The notes: generated from the letters alone by a model not told the origin. A DNA stretch of 64,000 nt from Anaerolineae bacterium (GCA_022823945.1 JAJEBK010000030.1:1-64000); one strand, 5' to 3'; shown: positions 1 through 9,289, numbered from the stretch's first letter. Translations and numbers: made by a program.

Positions 1-1623
1 CGTTCTTGTCTTCGTCGGGTAAGACGAGTTCGGTCCCGGATTCCAGGTTATCGTGAAGTCATAGCCGGTGTCTAAATCCACACCAGGGAATGTCGCAAAA
101 TTGCCAGTGTAGCCTCTGCCTGTAAACGGCATAGTAACAACGCCCCAGTATTTTCCGGCAGTGTCACTATCAATCGTCACATCATAGTGGCCCGTGTGCG
201 TGGGTCCATTCCATTCCAATTTTATATCGATCAAGCTAGGGCTATGTTCCGTTTCATGCCTCCGCTTGATCTCCAGTTTGGTCAGCGGCTCAACCTCGGG
301 TATCGGAGTTGGCGTTGCGCCATTGGTGGTCACATAAAATTGTCGACTCCCTTGAATCACATAGCGAAGGCCATTTCTATCGTAAGTGCCTCGAAAGTAA
401 AAGCGATGTCTCGAATTGGGCTTTAGCCCCGTAAAGCTGTAGCTGGTATCGGTCGTGAATACCGTGTGAGCATAGTCGTGGTAGGGCTGGTGAGGTCCAT
501 AAATCGCATAAATCGTGATCCTATAGCCGCTCGCGCCCTGCATGGGCAGCCATGTCAATTCAATGCTTGTGCTGGTCACCTTACTCACTGTTACTTCGGG
601 CCTGAAAGTGCGCGGCACCGGAGTGTCAGTTGCGGTGGGGATGCTGTCTTTCGCCTGCGCTTTGGCGAAAGTCAGCGGCGTCGCGGTCGCGGTTGATGTG
701 GGGGTGTTCGTCGCTGTAGCAGAAGGCGTGTTTGTCGGCGTATTGGTGGGCGTACTGGTCGCGGTTGGCGTATTTGTTGGGGTAGCCGTAGCCGTACTCG
801 TTAGCGTGGCGGTTGGCGTCGGCGTATCAGTAGGCAGAACTTGCTGGTCTTGCTGCGCGGAAAGTGTTTTTGCAGGCGTTTGCACCGTGATGGTGAAATA
901 ATCTGTCGGAGTTTCAATGTTATAGTAGCCGTATTCACTCGGACCGATGGTAACCGGCTCGATGGTGATGACATTCGCATGATTGGGGCGCAAACGGGTC
1001 ACCTGTATGCCAGCAGGCGCGGTGTTATCAAACTGCTTCCAAAAAAACCCGTTTATATAGATATTAAAGCCCACATCGCTTGCCGCTGCCGCGCCCCAAG
1101 AGAGGGTCGCCGTGTCATATGTGATGTCGGAAGTGGTGACGGTGGGCGTAGAGCCGCTGCTGGGCGCCGCCTTTGTTGTGAAGTGCGCATCAACGGACCG
1201 CTCATTCCCGTCTTTGTCCACCATGGTTAAAGTGAAGCTGTAGCGGGAGCTTGGCTGGAAGACGCGCTTTTGAAACAATCCCCAAGTGGTATTCCAGCCC
1301 GTAAGAGCAGCGGCATGCCATACGGCTCTTTTTCTTAAATATTTATGACTCCTGACCCTGTGGCCAGCATCGCTCACATAATCGCTCATATCGACGCTTA
1401 CAGCGTCGAAGCCCTGGTCTTTTAGATAAGACAAGAGTACGCCCCAATGCACGCCGCCGCTGTTATGCGTGATATTGATAAAGGTGATTCCGTAATTGCT
1501 TGGGTACGGTGTGGGTGTGGCTGTGGGCTCCTGCGCCTGCGCCAGAGACGCGCTAAGCAGCGCGGCGATGATGAGAAGCGGCAGCAGAAATTTCATAAGA
1601 CGCGGTACACGGCAGGCAACCAT
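1..1623 (-). CDS. Exported Fn3-like surface protein, partial (C terminus off window)
   Basis: The frame is open for 541 codons and runs off the left edge. The ATG at 1623 has GAGGA 7 bases upstream; an in-frame ATG at 1596 has no ribosome-binding site. Residues ~10-31 form a signal peptide (hydrophobic core, then SLAQAQ). Residues ~150-245, ~338-427 and ~455 onward resemble fibronectin type III sandwiches (patterns such as ATLSWG and IELTWLPMQGASGYRI). A Thr/Pro-rich linker at ~263-310, built from TPT/NTPT/ATAT units, separates the first two. This architecture is usual for exported Chloroflexota surface proteins. The binding partner is unknown; no catalytic motif is visible in the part present. 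Confidence 0.75.
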   Translation of the reverse strand, partial: MVACRVPRLMKFLLPLLIIAALLSASLAQAQEPTATPTPYPSNYGITFINITHNSGGVHWGVLLSYLKDQGFDAVSVDMSDYVSDAGHRVRSHKYLRKRAVWHAAALTGWNTTWGLFQKRVFQPSSRYSFTLTMVDKDGNERSVDAHFTTKAAPSSGSTPTVTTSDITYDTATLSWGAAAASDVGFNIYINGFFWKQFDNTAPAGIQVTRLRPNHANVITIEPVTIGPSEYGYYNIETPTDYFTITVQTPAKTLSAQQDQQVLPTDTPTPTATLTSTATATPTNTPTATSTPTNTPTNTPSATATNTPTSTATATPLTFAKAQAKDSIPTATDTPVPRTFRPEVTVSKVTSTSIELTWLPMQGASGYRITIYAIYGPHQPYHDYAHTVFTTDTSYSFTGLKPNSRHRFYFRGTYDRNGLRYVIQGSRQFYVTTNGATPTPIPEVEPLTKLEIKRRHETEHSPSLIDIKLEWNGPTHTGHYDVTIDSDTAGKYWGVVTMPFTGRGYTGNFATFPGVDLDTGYDFTITWNPGPNSSYPTKTRT

Positions 1624-1737
1624 GAGCAAATCCTCAGAAGCAGTGTAAGCGCATGGGAACAATTGAAGTATAGATTACATTCGCGCCGAAGTCAAATTCT
1701 TCTCGGCGTGGGGGAGCGGCTAATTTGCTGGATGCGC

Positions 1738-1998
1738 GCTGCTATGCCCCCACCCCAAACCCCTCCCCGAAGCATCAGGGAGGGGGAGCGCACTCAGAGA
1801 AAATGAAATCTGATGCTCAATTTCTTGCAGATTAGCAATAACTGCACTGGTTTCTCGACGAGTCTCCCTTCCCCATTGATATGGGGAAGGGCCGGGGATG
1901 GGGTAGAAAAAACTGCCCCTCCTCAGCTCGTTCTGGGGGAAGGGGCCGGGGATGGGGGCTTGGTTATCATATCCACAAAATTCGACACTCTCCGCGGA
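1738..1998. repeat. Dispersed G/C-rich palindromic intergenic element, copy A
   Basis: This fills most of the 397-base gap between the surface protein and the TyrA-like gene. It contains several C-run/G-run arms (CCCTCCC-like against GGGAGGG-like), two copies of GGCCGGGGATGGGG, and a tail TTATCATATCCACAAAATTC at ~1967-1986. Related elements lie near 13880-14025, 26540-26680 and 39115-39250, with a remnant near 61785-61830. No gene is supported in it. Confidence 0.7.
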
Positions 1999-2020
1999 GT
2001 TTTCAGCACGGACAACTTGC

Positions 2021-3037
2021 TTAGCGGTTGTTGTCTTTGGTGCCAAACAGCCGCCGCGTGATTGCGCCGCCAAACAAACTGCCCGCGATCGTGCTTTCGA
2101 TGCCCACTGTTGCGCTGGGCTGCTCGTCCCAGTCTCCCTTGTGCCGCCGGTTGATCCACAGCTGATACTCGTCGGAAGCGGCGATCAAGAAAGCTTCGAT
2201 GGCGTCTTCGTCATGGTCGGCCAGCGCGCCACGCAGCTCACGCAACTGGGCAACCAACTGGTCGATAGCGCGCCCCAGCCCATCGCGATTGGCGAGCCAT
2301 TCATCACGCAACGCATCGGGATGGTGCGTCAGCAGGTAGCGCGTCAACACATTGAATGGCGGGTTGGTAAGCCGCTGCGCGTCTGCCCAGGCGCGGTGAT
2401 TCATCGCGGCGCTATAGGCTGCGATGCTCAATACCTGCGGGATGCCTTCGGTCAGGGCAGTCAGGCTATCGTGTTCGGCCGGGTCGAGGAAGTGCGGCTG
2501 GGCACCCAGGATCACAGCGAAATTCACCGCCAGGTCGATTGCTTCGGGCAGGCTGCGCAAGCCGGGCGTGAGGTATATGGCGCTGTCATGAAAATAGTCA
2601 TCGCTGGCTACTTCCGGTTCCAGGCGATGATCCAGCATATAATCCGCGTTGACAACGGGCGTAAAGCCAATGACATGGTGCTCGTCGCCCAGCAGATCCG
2701 CCGCCCAGGCCAGCGAGGGCTGTTTCACCGCGGCGGTATCCAGGATAACCACGCCATCTCGCAGCGACGCTCCAATCAACTCATATCCCGCGCGCAGGTC
2801 TTCGTAGGGCAGGTTCATGATGACGACATCCGCCGTCTCGACCGCAGCATGTATCTTGCGTTCGAAGTTGGCGAATACTTTTTGCTTGCGGGCCGGTTTC
2901 TCGAAGTCGTCTCGGCTATCGTGCCCCACCAGCCGGAAGCGATGCCGACCGCCTTTTTCGGTGTATGCGCGCAGACGCAGGGCGATGGACACACCCAGAC
3001 GATCCAGTCCCAATATGGACACAGTTAACTCTGCCAT
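2021..3037 (-). CDS. Prephenate dehydrogenase-like (TyrA family) protein
   Basis: 338 residues. The N terminus has a Rossmann dinucleotide-binding pattern (ILGLDRLG, residues ~8-15), with a hydrophobic strand and acidic stretch typical of NAD(P)-dependent TyrA-type dehydrogenases. The segment DVVIMNLPYEDL, then VVILDTAAVKQP and HHVIGFTPVV, follows the prephenate/arogenate dehydrogenase order. TyrA converts prephenate to 4-hydroxyphenylpyruvate in tyrosine synthesis, but the helical C-terminal half is diverged, so the substrate is uncertain. The start has AAGGAG upstream. It is downstream of the HD, M50 group on the same strand (44-base gap), with repeat copy A just beyond its stop. Confidence 0.65.
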   Translation of the reverse strand: MAELTVSILGLDRLGVSIALRLRAYTEKGGRHRFRLVGHDSRDDFEKPARKQKVFANFERKIHAAVETADVVIMNLPYEDLRAGYELIGASLRDGVVILDTAAVKQPSLAWAADLLGDEHHVIGFTPVVNADYMLDHRLEPEVASDDYFHDSAIYLTPGLRSLPEAIDLAVNFAVILGAQPHFLDPAEHDSLTALTEGIPQVLSIAAYSAAMNHRAWADAQRLTNPPFNVLTRYLLTHHPDALRDEWLANRDGLGRAIDQLVAQLRELRGALADHDEDAIEAFLIAASDEYQLWINRRHKGDWDEQPSATVGIESTIAGSLFGGAITRRLFGTKDNNR

Positions 3038-3081
3038 GCCGCGCTCTCCTTGGTTGCCGCATCGTCATTCTAACACAGAAC

Positions 3082-3609
3082 TCAACTGTGGTTGTCGGCG
3101 CGCTGCAAGGCCAGCAGCTGTGCATGCAGTGGATGGCTGCCCAGCGATTCAGCATTGAATTGATGGTGCTCCGCCAGCCATACGACCGCTTCGTCCGTGC
3201 CGCACGCTCGCAAAATCTCGCCACTCCAGCGCGGATGATGCGCGCGCACGCTGAAGGGCGCTCGCCAGAAAGTCAAGTCGCCGCCAGCGCTCAAACGGCC
3301 AAACCAGTCGGGCGCAAGCGATTTGACCAGCACAGACAAGGTCTTCTGCCAGACAGCCAGCTTATAGCGCGACTTGCCAATATCGTGCAGCAGGGCAGCT
3401 TTGCGCAGGGTTGTCGGCGCGCCTGCATCGGCTTTTGTGACTGCCTGCAAAACGCGGGCGCTGTGCAACTGGTCGGCGCGCGACAATCGGCAGAACGCGG
3501 CATATTCGCAATCGGACAACAACTGCTGGGCGCGGGATAGATCGGGACGGGCGACAACAGCCAGCAAGGCACGAAACCCTTGCCCCAGCCGATAACGCAG
3601 CCTGGACAT
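3082..3609 (-). CDS. HD-domain phosphohydrolase-like protein
   Basis: 175 residues. A metal-binding HD signature is visible: a candidate first His at ~49, the HD pair in LLHDIGKS at 75-76, and later AEHHQFNAE and a C-terminal RADNH, which fit the remaining HD-superfamily ligands. HD proteins hydrolyse phosphate esters of nucleotides or cyclic nucleotides; the substrate here is unknown. Its start lies 4 bases after the stop of the site-2 protease gene, so the two are probably co-transcribed. It is short for a signalling HD protein and has no sensory domain. Confidence 0.7.
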   Translation of the reverse strand: MSRLRYRLGQGFRALLAVVARPDLSRAQQLLSDCEYAAFCRLSRADQLHSARVLQAVTKADAGAPTTLRKAALLHDIGKSRYKLAVWQKTLSVLVKSLAPDWFGRLSAGGDLTFWRAPFSVRAHHPRWSGEILRACGTDEAVVWLAEHHQFNAESLGSHPLHAQLLALQRADNHS

Positions 3610-3613
3610 GCCG

Positions 3614-4357
3614 CTAGAAAACGAGCAGGCGGAGGATGGCGCTGGTCGGCTGGCCCACGAAGAGGCTGAATGGGCTGGCCCCGCCCAAAGGAATGAAGGA
3701 CAGGAAGATCAACGCGATGAAGACATAATAGCTGGCTGTTCGCCAGTCGCGCCATTTGAAAGCCGGGAACATCAAAAAGTCTGACAGCGGACGCACATTC
3801 TGCTGGATTGTAACGGGGATCTGCATCCGATCCAGCCACTTGCCGGGCAGCAGCGCTTGCACAATGTGCCAGCCATCAATGGGGAATAGCGGGATCAGAT
3901 TAAAAACGAAGAGCAGGACATTCCAAAATACCGACGCATAGAGCAGCGCCGCCAACAACGCCAGCGGGTCGACAACCTGGTCGGGCAAATGATAGGCATA
4001 ATAACCCACGGCGCTCCAGCCTCCCAAGCGCAATAGCAGCGCCGAAGCGACCGCCAGCGCCAGATTGGAGAGCGGTCCCGCCGCCACAGCCGCCAGGAAT
4101 CCGCGCCGTGGATCTCGCATGCGCTCTGCAGAAATAGGTGCGCTGCCCAATATGCCAAAGCCGATGATGGCGAACATCAGCCAGCCCACCCAATTGATAT
4201 GCACCAGTGGATTCAATGTCAGCCGGCCCTGCAGTTTTGGCAGGTCATCGCCCATTTTCCACGCCACAAAATTGTGCGCGAATTCGTGCACGGTCATGGC
4301 GCAGCCCAGAACGACCAAGTTTATCAAGATAACCAGCGGATGAAGATCCAGTAGCAT
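3614..4357 (-). CDS. Site-2 protease family membrane metallopeptidase (M50)
   Basis: 247 residues from the ATG at 4357; a longer frame reaches 4447, but its extra 30 residues are polar and unlike the family. The zinc motif HEFAH (H24, E25, H28) lies in the first transmembrane segment, and a later FNLIPLFPIDGWH matches the second conserved site, where the Asp is the third zinc ligand. About six hydrophobic segments are visible. Family members cleave membrane-embedded substrates such as anti-sigma factors. There is no PDZ domain, so it belongs with the compact soil/Chloroflexota type. No substrate candidate is adjacent. Confidence 0.8.
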   Translation of the reverse strand: MLLDLHPLVILINLVVLGCAMTVHEFAHNFVAWKMGDDLPKLQGRLTLNPLVHINWVGWLMFAIIGFGILGSAPISAERMRDPRRGFLAAVAAGPLSNLALAVASALLLRLGGWSAVGYYAYHLPDQVVDPLALLAALLYASVFWNVLLFVFNLIPLFPIDGWHIVQALLPGKWLDRMQIPVTIQQNVRPLSDFLMFPAFKWRDWRTASYYVFIALIFLSFIPLGGASPFSLFVGQPTSAILRLLVF

Positions 4358-4554
4358 GTGCCTGTCTCGCCCCCGTTCGGTGCCGCTTCGCCCTCCACTA
4401 TAGCGCAATCTGGGCGCATGCGGCAGGGGTTTACGCGCTTCTAACATCTATCGCAAAATCTGTGGTGTCTGCCTATTGAACCGTTTCTGCGCAATTGATG
4501 TTACAGTATTGCCGCCATCTGGTTTTGCCGAAGCAGGCCGCGAAGGGGCTGGCT

Positions 4555-5715
4555 GTGAGCAAACGCGTGCTCTTTCTTTTTTCCGATACCGGCGGCGGGC
4601 ATCGCTCAGCCTTCCAGGCTATCCGCGACGCCTTGGCTATCCGCTATGGCTCGGCTGTGGAATTCGACGCGGTGGATGTCTTGCGCGAGTTGCGCTGGCC
4701 CCTCAACAAACAGCCGGAATTGTATCCGCGCATGGTCAATACCTCGAAGTTCCTGTGGGCGCTGATGTATCACAGCTTCGATGGCAAACGGCGCTCGAGC
4801 CTGGCGCGCCAGCTTATTTATCGCAACAACCGCCGCAAACTGAGAAGGCTGGTCCGCGAACGGCCGGCTGATGTGGTCGTTTGCACGCACTCTGTCATCG
4901 CCAATCCCACCTTTCGCGCTTTCTTGACATTGGACGAGCGTCCGCCTTTTTTGACTGTGGTCACCGACCTGGTTACCACGCCGTCATTTTGGTATGACCC
5001 GCGCGTCGACCACTGTTTTGTGCCGACCGAAAGCGCCTATCGCCGTGGTCTGCGACTGGGCATGTCGCCGAGCCAGATGCAGGTCACCGGCTTGCCAGTC
5101 AATCCGCATTTCCTCGATTCCATGACCGGCAAGGACGAAGCGCGCACTGAGTTCGGATTCGATTCCGACTTGCCGGCCGTGCTGCTGGTCGCAGGCAGCG
5201 AAGGCATGGGCGCGATCGACAAGCTGGTGGCGGCGTTGGATGCCGAGCGGCTGGATGCGCAGTTGGTCATCGTCTGCGGGCGGAACGAGGCTTTGCGCGT
5301 CAGACTGGCGAGCCGAACCTGGATCAACCGCCGCCACCTCTTTGGCTATGTAACCAATTACCGGGAAATGCCGCGCATCATGGCGGCTTGCGACATCATC
5401 GTTACCAAAGCAGGTCCTTCGACCATCAGCGAAGCCGCTATCGCTGGCTTGCCCATGATCATCAGCGACCGCATCCCCGGGCAAGAAAGCGGCAATGTGC
5501 GCCTGGTCACTGAAAATCGGGCTGGTGTCTACCTGCCCAAGCCAGAGCAGGTGGCGCAGCGCATCCAGCAATGGCTGGCAGAGGGACCAGCCGCCCTGCA
5601 GCAGCGCGCAGACAATGCCCGGCGCATCGCCAGGCCCGATGCTGTTTGGGATATTGCCGATGCCGTCTGGGAATGGGCGCACCGCCCCAAATTCAAGCGC
5701 CCGCGTCATGCATGA
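4555..5715 (+). CDS. MGDG synthase-like glycosyltransferase (GT28 type)
   Basis: 386 residues from a GTG at 4555, preceded by GAAGGGG; the ATG at 4495 would add 20 residues before the conserved start. RVLFLFSDTGGGHRSA is the hallmark glycine-rich N-terminal motif of monogalactosyldiacylglycerol synthase and processive diacylglycerol glucosyltransferases. The C-terminal half has KAGPSTISEAAIAGLPMII and PGQESGNV, which match the UDP-sugar binding lobe of GT28/MurG-like enzymes. It probably glycosylates a membrane lipid at the cytoplasmic face; the sugar cannot be told from sequence. It diverges from the M50 gene and converges on the gene at 5724. Confidence 0.8.
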   Translation: MSKRVLFLFSDTGGGHRSAFQAIRDALAIRYGSAVEFDAVDVLRELRWPLNKQPELYPRMVNTSKFLWALMYHSFDGKRRSSLARQLIYRNNRRKLRRLVRERPADVVVCTHSVIANPTFRAFLTLDERPPFLTVVTDLVTTPSFWYDPRVDHCFVPTESAYRRGLRLGMSPSQMQVTGLPVNPHFLDSMTGKDEARTEFGFDSDLPAVLLVAGSEGMGAIDKLVAALDAERLDAQLVIVCGRNEALRVRLASRTWINRRHLFGYVTNYREMPRIMAACDIIVTKAGPSTISEAAIAGLPMIISDRIPGQESGNVRLVTENRAGVYLPKPEQVAQRIQQWLAEGPAALQQRADNARRIARPDAVWDIADAVWEWAHRPKFKRPRHA

Positions 5716-5723
5716 TCGCCCGC

Positions 5724-6806
5724 TCAGCTATCAATCATCCGCCCGAGATAGACGCCATCCGCCACTTTGCTAATCGCCTGGTCCGCCAGCCGCAGCTTCC
5801 AGGTGCCGCCTGCGTTGACAGTCGTGAAGAGCAGCGCGCTGTTGTCTTCGCTGAAGGCGATTGGGCGAACCACGGTCGGAAGCGAGCGGCTTATGATCTC
5901 TTGACGCGCCGCCAGCAGGTCGATGCGCGCCAGCACGGTGCGGAATCGGCTGTCAGCGCCGGCTTCGCCCTCAACTTGCGACATGGCATACACAGCGAGG
6001 CTGTCGTCTGCGCTAACAAGCAGGTTGCCGGCGTATGGGAAATCGGCGACAGGCAGCGCTTCGATAACTTTGGTCTGGCCCGATTCCAGCGCGAAGACTT
6101 TCGCCACGAATCCGCCCGCGTCGCTCTGCACAAGCCGCAGCATGACATCCGCCCCGACGCCAAAAGCGCAATAGCAATGTTGCTCGCCGGGCAACTGACG
6201 AGAGTTGATATCGCCCGTGGCGAAATCCAGCACAAACAGCCCGGCGCGCAGCATATATGGACTGGTCCCGACGACTTCCGCCGTGCGCACTTCCATAATG
6301 AGTTGCTCGCTTCGTGGTCGGAAGGCCACAGGCAGCAGTCGGATGCCGGCTCGCGGACGATCCGCCAGCAGTTCGCGCAAGTTGTCGCCATCGCTGTCCG
6401 CCAGCCAGGTGGTCGTTGTCAGCGTTTCGTCGGCTAGTTGCCGCGCGATAGTCCAGGCGATGCGCGCGCCGTCCGCCGATACAACCCAGTCGATGCTGTG
6501 GTCGCTGGCTGCCAGGTCAATGAAGTGATGCTTGCGGATCGTGCCATCGTTCTGCGCCAGTTTGACTGCCTTGTCTTCGTTGTCCAGATAGATGACGCCG
6601 AGCGTGGTGAGCGCGAATTGACTGCCTTGCGCTTCGACCTCGCTCGCCTCGCCGCTCAACAGGTTGATGAAACTGAGTGTCGTCGTTTCCGCGCTGGCTG
6701 GATCGCGCAGCAAGAAGACATCCCAGTGCTGGGCTGGCGGGACAGCCTGCGCCTGCACCAGGCATGTGCAAAATAACAGCAACAAAGTTGGCAGCAACCT
6801 TTGCAT
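5724..6806 (-). CDS. Exported beta-propeller-like protein, unknown function
   Basis: 360 residues starting with a clear signal peptide (LLPTLLLLFCTCLVQAQA). The mature part has repeated short beta-strand units with patterns such as WVVSADGARIAWTI, ADDSLAVYAMS and FSEDNSALLFTTV, spaced like WD40/TolB-type propeller blades. No enzyme motif is seen. The family is not recognised; the fold is an inference. The ribosome-binding site is weak. It converges with the glycosyltransferase gene, 8 bases between stops. Confidence 0.55.
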   Translation of the reverse strand: MQRLLPTLLLLFCTCLVQAQAVPPAQHWDVFLLRDPASAETTTLSFINLLSGEASEVEAQGSQFALTTLGVIYLDNEDKAVKLAQNDGTIRKHHFIDLAASDHSIDWVVSADGARIAWTIARQLADETLTTTTWLADSDGDNLRELLADRPRAGIRLLPVAFRPRSEQLIMEVRTAEVVGTSPYMLRAGLFVLDFATGDINSRQLPGEQHCYCAFGVGADVMLRLVQSDAGGFVAKVFALESGQTKVIEALPVADFPYAGNLLVSADDSLAVYAMSQVEGEAGADSRFRTVLARIDLLAARQEIISRSLPTVVRPIAFSEDNSALLFTTVNAGGTWKLRLADQAISKVADGVYLGRMIDS

Positions 6807-6927
6807 CGTGTTTTAGAAAGTCCTGGCCTGCGCGGTCGCTTGCGCTTGTCAGTTCGCTCAAGCAATACGCGCCAATTATACCGCTGGCAGGCAGATGCGG
6901 CAATTTGTGCGGCAGCCCCTGTTAAAG

Positions 6928-6957
6928 AAAAAAGCCCCGCGCTGGCGAGGCTTCTGG
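6928..6957 (-). terminator. Intrinsic terminator after the 52-residue gene
   Basis: Read on the minus strand: an AAGCCTCGC / GCGGGGCTT hairpin with one mismatch, followed by six T. It lies 18 bases beyond the stop at 6975. Confidence 0.75.
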
Positions 6958-6974
6958 CAGGGCGAGTCTTTGCC

Positions 6975-7133
6975 TTAGTTCGATTTGCGATTGCGCCAAT
7001 GCTGACGTTGCGACCACTCTTGCGCGTCGCGCCGCCGCTTTTGTTGCAAGAAACGCTCGATGCGCGCTTCTTCCATCAACGCCTGCATACGTTGTTTGTG
7101 CCAGCTCGCGCCTGTGAAGCTCAGGTTTTCCAC
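6975..7133 (-). CDS. Small basic protein, 52 residues, unknown function
   Basis: The GTG at 7133 has GGAG 7 bases upstream, so it is preferred over an in-frame ATG at 7178 without a site. The protein starts MENLSFTGASWHKQRMQ, continues with an acidic helix (ALMEEARIERFLQQ) and ends in a very basic, Trp/Gln-rich tail (KRRRDAQEWSQRQHWRNRKSN). It is probably helical and may bind nucleic acid or ribosome components, by inference from charge only. A strong terminator follows and an inverted repeat lies upstream, so it looks like a self-contained transcript. No family recognised. Confidence 0.6.
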   Translation of the reverse strand: MENLSFTGASWHKQRMQALMEEARIERFLQQKRRRDAQEWSQRQHWRNRKSN

Positions 7134-7186
7134 GATGTGTCTCCATCTCTGGGGCAGCCGATAAGCGCAAGGTAACATGATTGGGC

Positions 7187-7210
7187 AGGTCGTACAAGTA
7201 TTGCGACCTG
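7187..7210. repeat. Perfect 7-bp inverted repeat upstream of the small gene
   Basis: CAGGTCG and CGACCTG arms are separated by about 10 bases. It lies ~55-80 bases upstream of the GTG at 7133 and could be an operator or a leader hairpin; no T-run follows it. Confidence 0.4.
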
Positions 7211-7247
7211 TTTCTAATACAACTTATACAAAGTGTATGGGCAAAGC

Positions 7248-7862
7248 CTAATAGGGACGATGATAGCTGACGCTCGGCAATGATTCGCGTGGATCGTCCG
7301 CCAGGTCGAAGCGCATGATGGACGCGGTGGCCGGGTAGTCGACTGGCAATCCATAATCCCGCAGGCGGTCTTTCATCAGCGCCTCGGGCACCTCGCCTTG
7401 TGCATGCAGCCAGGGGAAAACCAGAATATCGCCATGTCCGACAGCGGCGACGGCCTGGTCTCTGTGGTTTCTTCGCACAGAATCGAGAAAATCCAGCACC
7501 CGCTCCAGCACGGTCTGCGGCGTTTCGTAGGGCGGCTTGTTGCCCGTGTACAAGTCCCAGCCCATCTGCGCCAGCTCGGAGGTCGGGCGACCTTCGTAAG
7601 GGGTGTAGACTTCGCTGATGCGTTGATCAATCATCGGCTTTAGGTCGCCCAAGTCTTCGGCGACGATGGCGGCGGTTTCTTGCGCGCGTTGCATGGGGCT
7701 GCAATAAATGGCGCGGATGGCTTTGTCTGCCAGCCATTCGCCGGCCGCGCGCGCCTGACTCTTGCCCGTCTCGCTCAGCCTGTAGCCGGGCAAGCGGCCA
7801 TACAAGATTTTTTCGGGATTGTGCACTTCTCCATGCCGCAACAGATATAGGGTGGTTTTCAA
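7248..7862 (-). CDS. Histidine phosphatase family protein (phosphoglycerate mutase-like)
   Basis: 204 residues from a TTG at 7862 with AAAGG about 8 bases upstream. The catalytic LLRHGE (R9-H10-G11) is followed by LSETGKSQARAAGEWL and CSPMQRAQETAA, and the second His lies in VGHGDILVFPWL. These are the signature residues of the branch-1 histidine phosphatases (cofactor-dependent mutases, CobC-like and broad phosphatases). No neighbour points to a pathway, so the substrate is open. It is probably cytoplasmic. Confidence 0.85.
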   Translation of the reverse strand: MKTTLYLLRHGEVHNPEKILYGRLPGYRLSETGKSQARAAGEWLADKAIRAIYCSPMQRAQETAAIVAEDLGDLKPMIDQRISEVYTPYEGRPTSELAQMGWDLYTGNKPPYETPQTVLERVLDFLDSVRRNHRDQAVAAVGHGDILVFPWLHAQGEVPEALMKDRLRDYGLPVDYPATASIMRFDLADDPRESLPSVSYHRPY

Positions 7863-8004
7863 TCCAAGCGCCTTTCGCCGAGGTCGCCCGAAGTCTAGCA
7901 GTGGCGGCGCGCGTCCGCAATCGTCCGATATCTGTGGCTAACTATATTTCCCGCTTTCGCCTATCATCAGGCGCTAACGGAATTATTGCCTGGGACGGGA
8001 CCCT

Positions 8005-9249
8005 TTGCAGCCAGAGCCCCGCGTTTTTGACCGCCGCATGCTGACCATATTGTTGATCGTCTTCGTGCAGATGATCGGTACAGCCATGGTCAACCCGATC
8101 CTGCCGCTGTATGCCCAAAGCGAATTTGCCATGTCGCCGGAGCTGATCACCTTGTTGCTGACAGCATTCTTCGGCGCGCAATTCATCGCTGGACCCACCA
8201 TCGGGCGCATGTCCGACCGGCGTGGACGCCTGCCCGTGCTGCTGATCAGCCAGGTGGGCACGGTCATCGCGTTTGTGATGATTGGCTTTGCGGAATCGGT
8301 GCCGATCCTGTTTTTCGCGCGCGTGCTGGATGGCATCACTGGCGGCAACATCGTGGTGGCGCAAGCCTATGTGACCGATATCATGCCCGAGAACAAACGC
8401 ACACAAGCGCTGGGTTATGTCATGGCCGCGTTCGGTTTGGGCTTCATCGTTGGCCCGGCTGTTGGCGGTGTGCTGGCTAGCGGGCTGGGACCCCAGATGC
8501 CCTTTTTGATTGCGGCGGCGGCGGCGCTGATCACCGTGCTATTGACCTGGTTCACGCTGGAAGAGACGCTCAGCGATGCCGACCAAGCCCGCAACCGCGA
8601 CAGCAAACGCGCCAACATGCGCCTGACAACCATGTTGGGCAATGTGCCGCTGCTGGCGGTCATGGGCGTGTCATTTGTATCGCGTTTCGGCTTTGGCTTG
8701 TTGATCGGCACATTTGCCCTCTTCGCCGAAGCGGTGCTTTTTTCTGGCGAGGATTTTGCCGCGGTCAGCCTGGGCGTGGGCTTGTTGTTGATGGTGGTGG
8801 GCGTGGGGCAATTCTTTACGCAGATTGTCATTTTGCCGGCGATGCTGCGGCGTTTTGGCGATCCAGCCATCGTGATCATGGGCGCGGCTGCCAGAGCGTT
8901 TGGCATGTTTACGCTGGCAGTTGCAACAGAGCCGCTTTTGGGCTCCGTCAGCATGATCGCATTCGCTGTGGGCAGTGGCTTGCTGCTGCCGGCCCTGCAG
9001 TCGCTGGTTACAAAGACGGTCGCGCCAGAGCTGCGTGGCGGCATCCTGGGCGCGCATCAGTCGGTAATGAGCCTGGGCGTGATCATCGCCACGGCGGTTT
9101 CGGGCGGGTTGTTCGCAGTCGACCCGACTCTGCCCAACTGGCTGGGAGGTGCCTTGCTGAGTTTGGCAATATTGCCGGCGGCTTTTCTGTGGGCTTGGTC
9201 GCGCAAGAACAGCGCAATGGATGGCGGGCTGGCGGTGGCGACAAAGTGA
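8005..9249 (+). CDS. MFS transporter, TetA/multidrug efflux-like
   Basis: 414 residues from a TTG at 8005 preceded by GGGACGGGA. About 12 hydrophobic segments are present. The conserved loop GRMSDRRGRLPVL after TM2 is the MFS signature GxxxDRxGR, and GFIVGPAVGGVLA in TM5 matches the antiporter motif C of drug/H+ exporters. It therefore resembles TetA-type efflux pumps of the drug:H+ antiporter family. The exported compound is unknown. It is a single gene, followed by tRNA-Pro on the other strand. Confidence 0.8.
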   Translation: MQPEPRVFDRRMLTILLIVFVQMIGTAMVNPILPLYAQSEFAMSPELITLLLTAFFGAQFIAGPTIGRMSDRRGRLPVLLISQVGTVIAFVMIGFAESVPILFFARVLDGITGGNIVVAQAYVTDIMPENKRTQALGYVMAAFGLGFIVGPAVGGVLASGLGPQMPFLIAAAAALITVLLTWFTLEETLSDADQARNRDSKRANMRLTTMLGNVPLLAVMGVSFVSRFGFGLLIGTFALFAEAVLFSGEDFAAVSLGVGLLLMVVGVGQFFTQIVILPAMLRRFGDPAIVIMGAAARAFGMFTLAVATEPLLGSVSMIAFAVGSGLLLPALQSLVTKTVAPELRGGILGAHQSVMSLGVIIATAVSGGLFAVDPTLPNWLGGALLSLAILPAAFLWAWSRKNSAMDGGLAVATK

Positions 9250-9289
9250 AATGGTACAGAATGATGCCATGTTGTCGTGTTTAAGAATG

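Noticed and set aside
680-835. Tandem repeats that might be a CRISPR or minisatellite array
   Set aside because: Units are short and irregular and are explained by a Thr/Pro linker encoded on the minus strand; no unique spacers.
1952-3028. Long open frame (358 codons) on the plus strand
   Set aside because: It is the antisense of the TyrA-like gene, which has a ribosome-binding site and dehydrogenase motifs; the plus-strand product resembles nothing.
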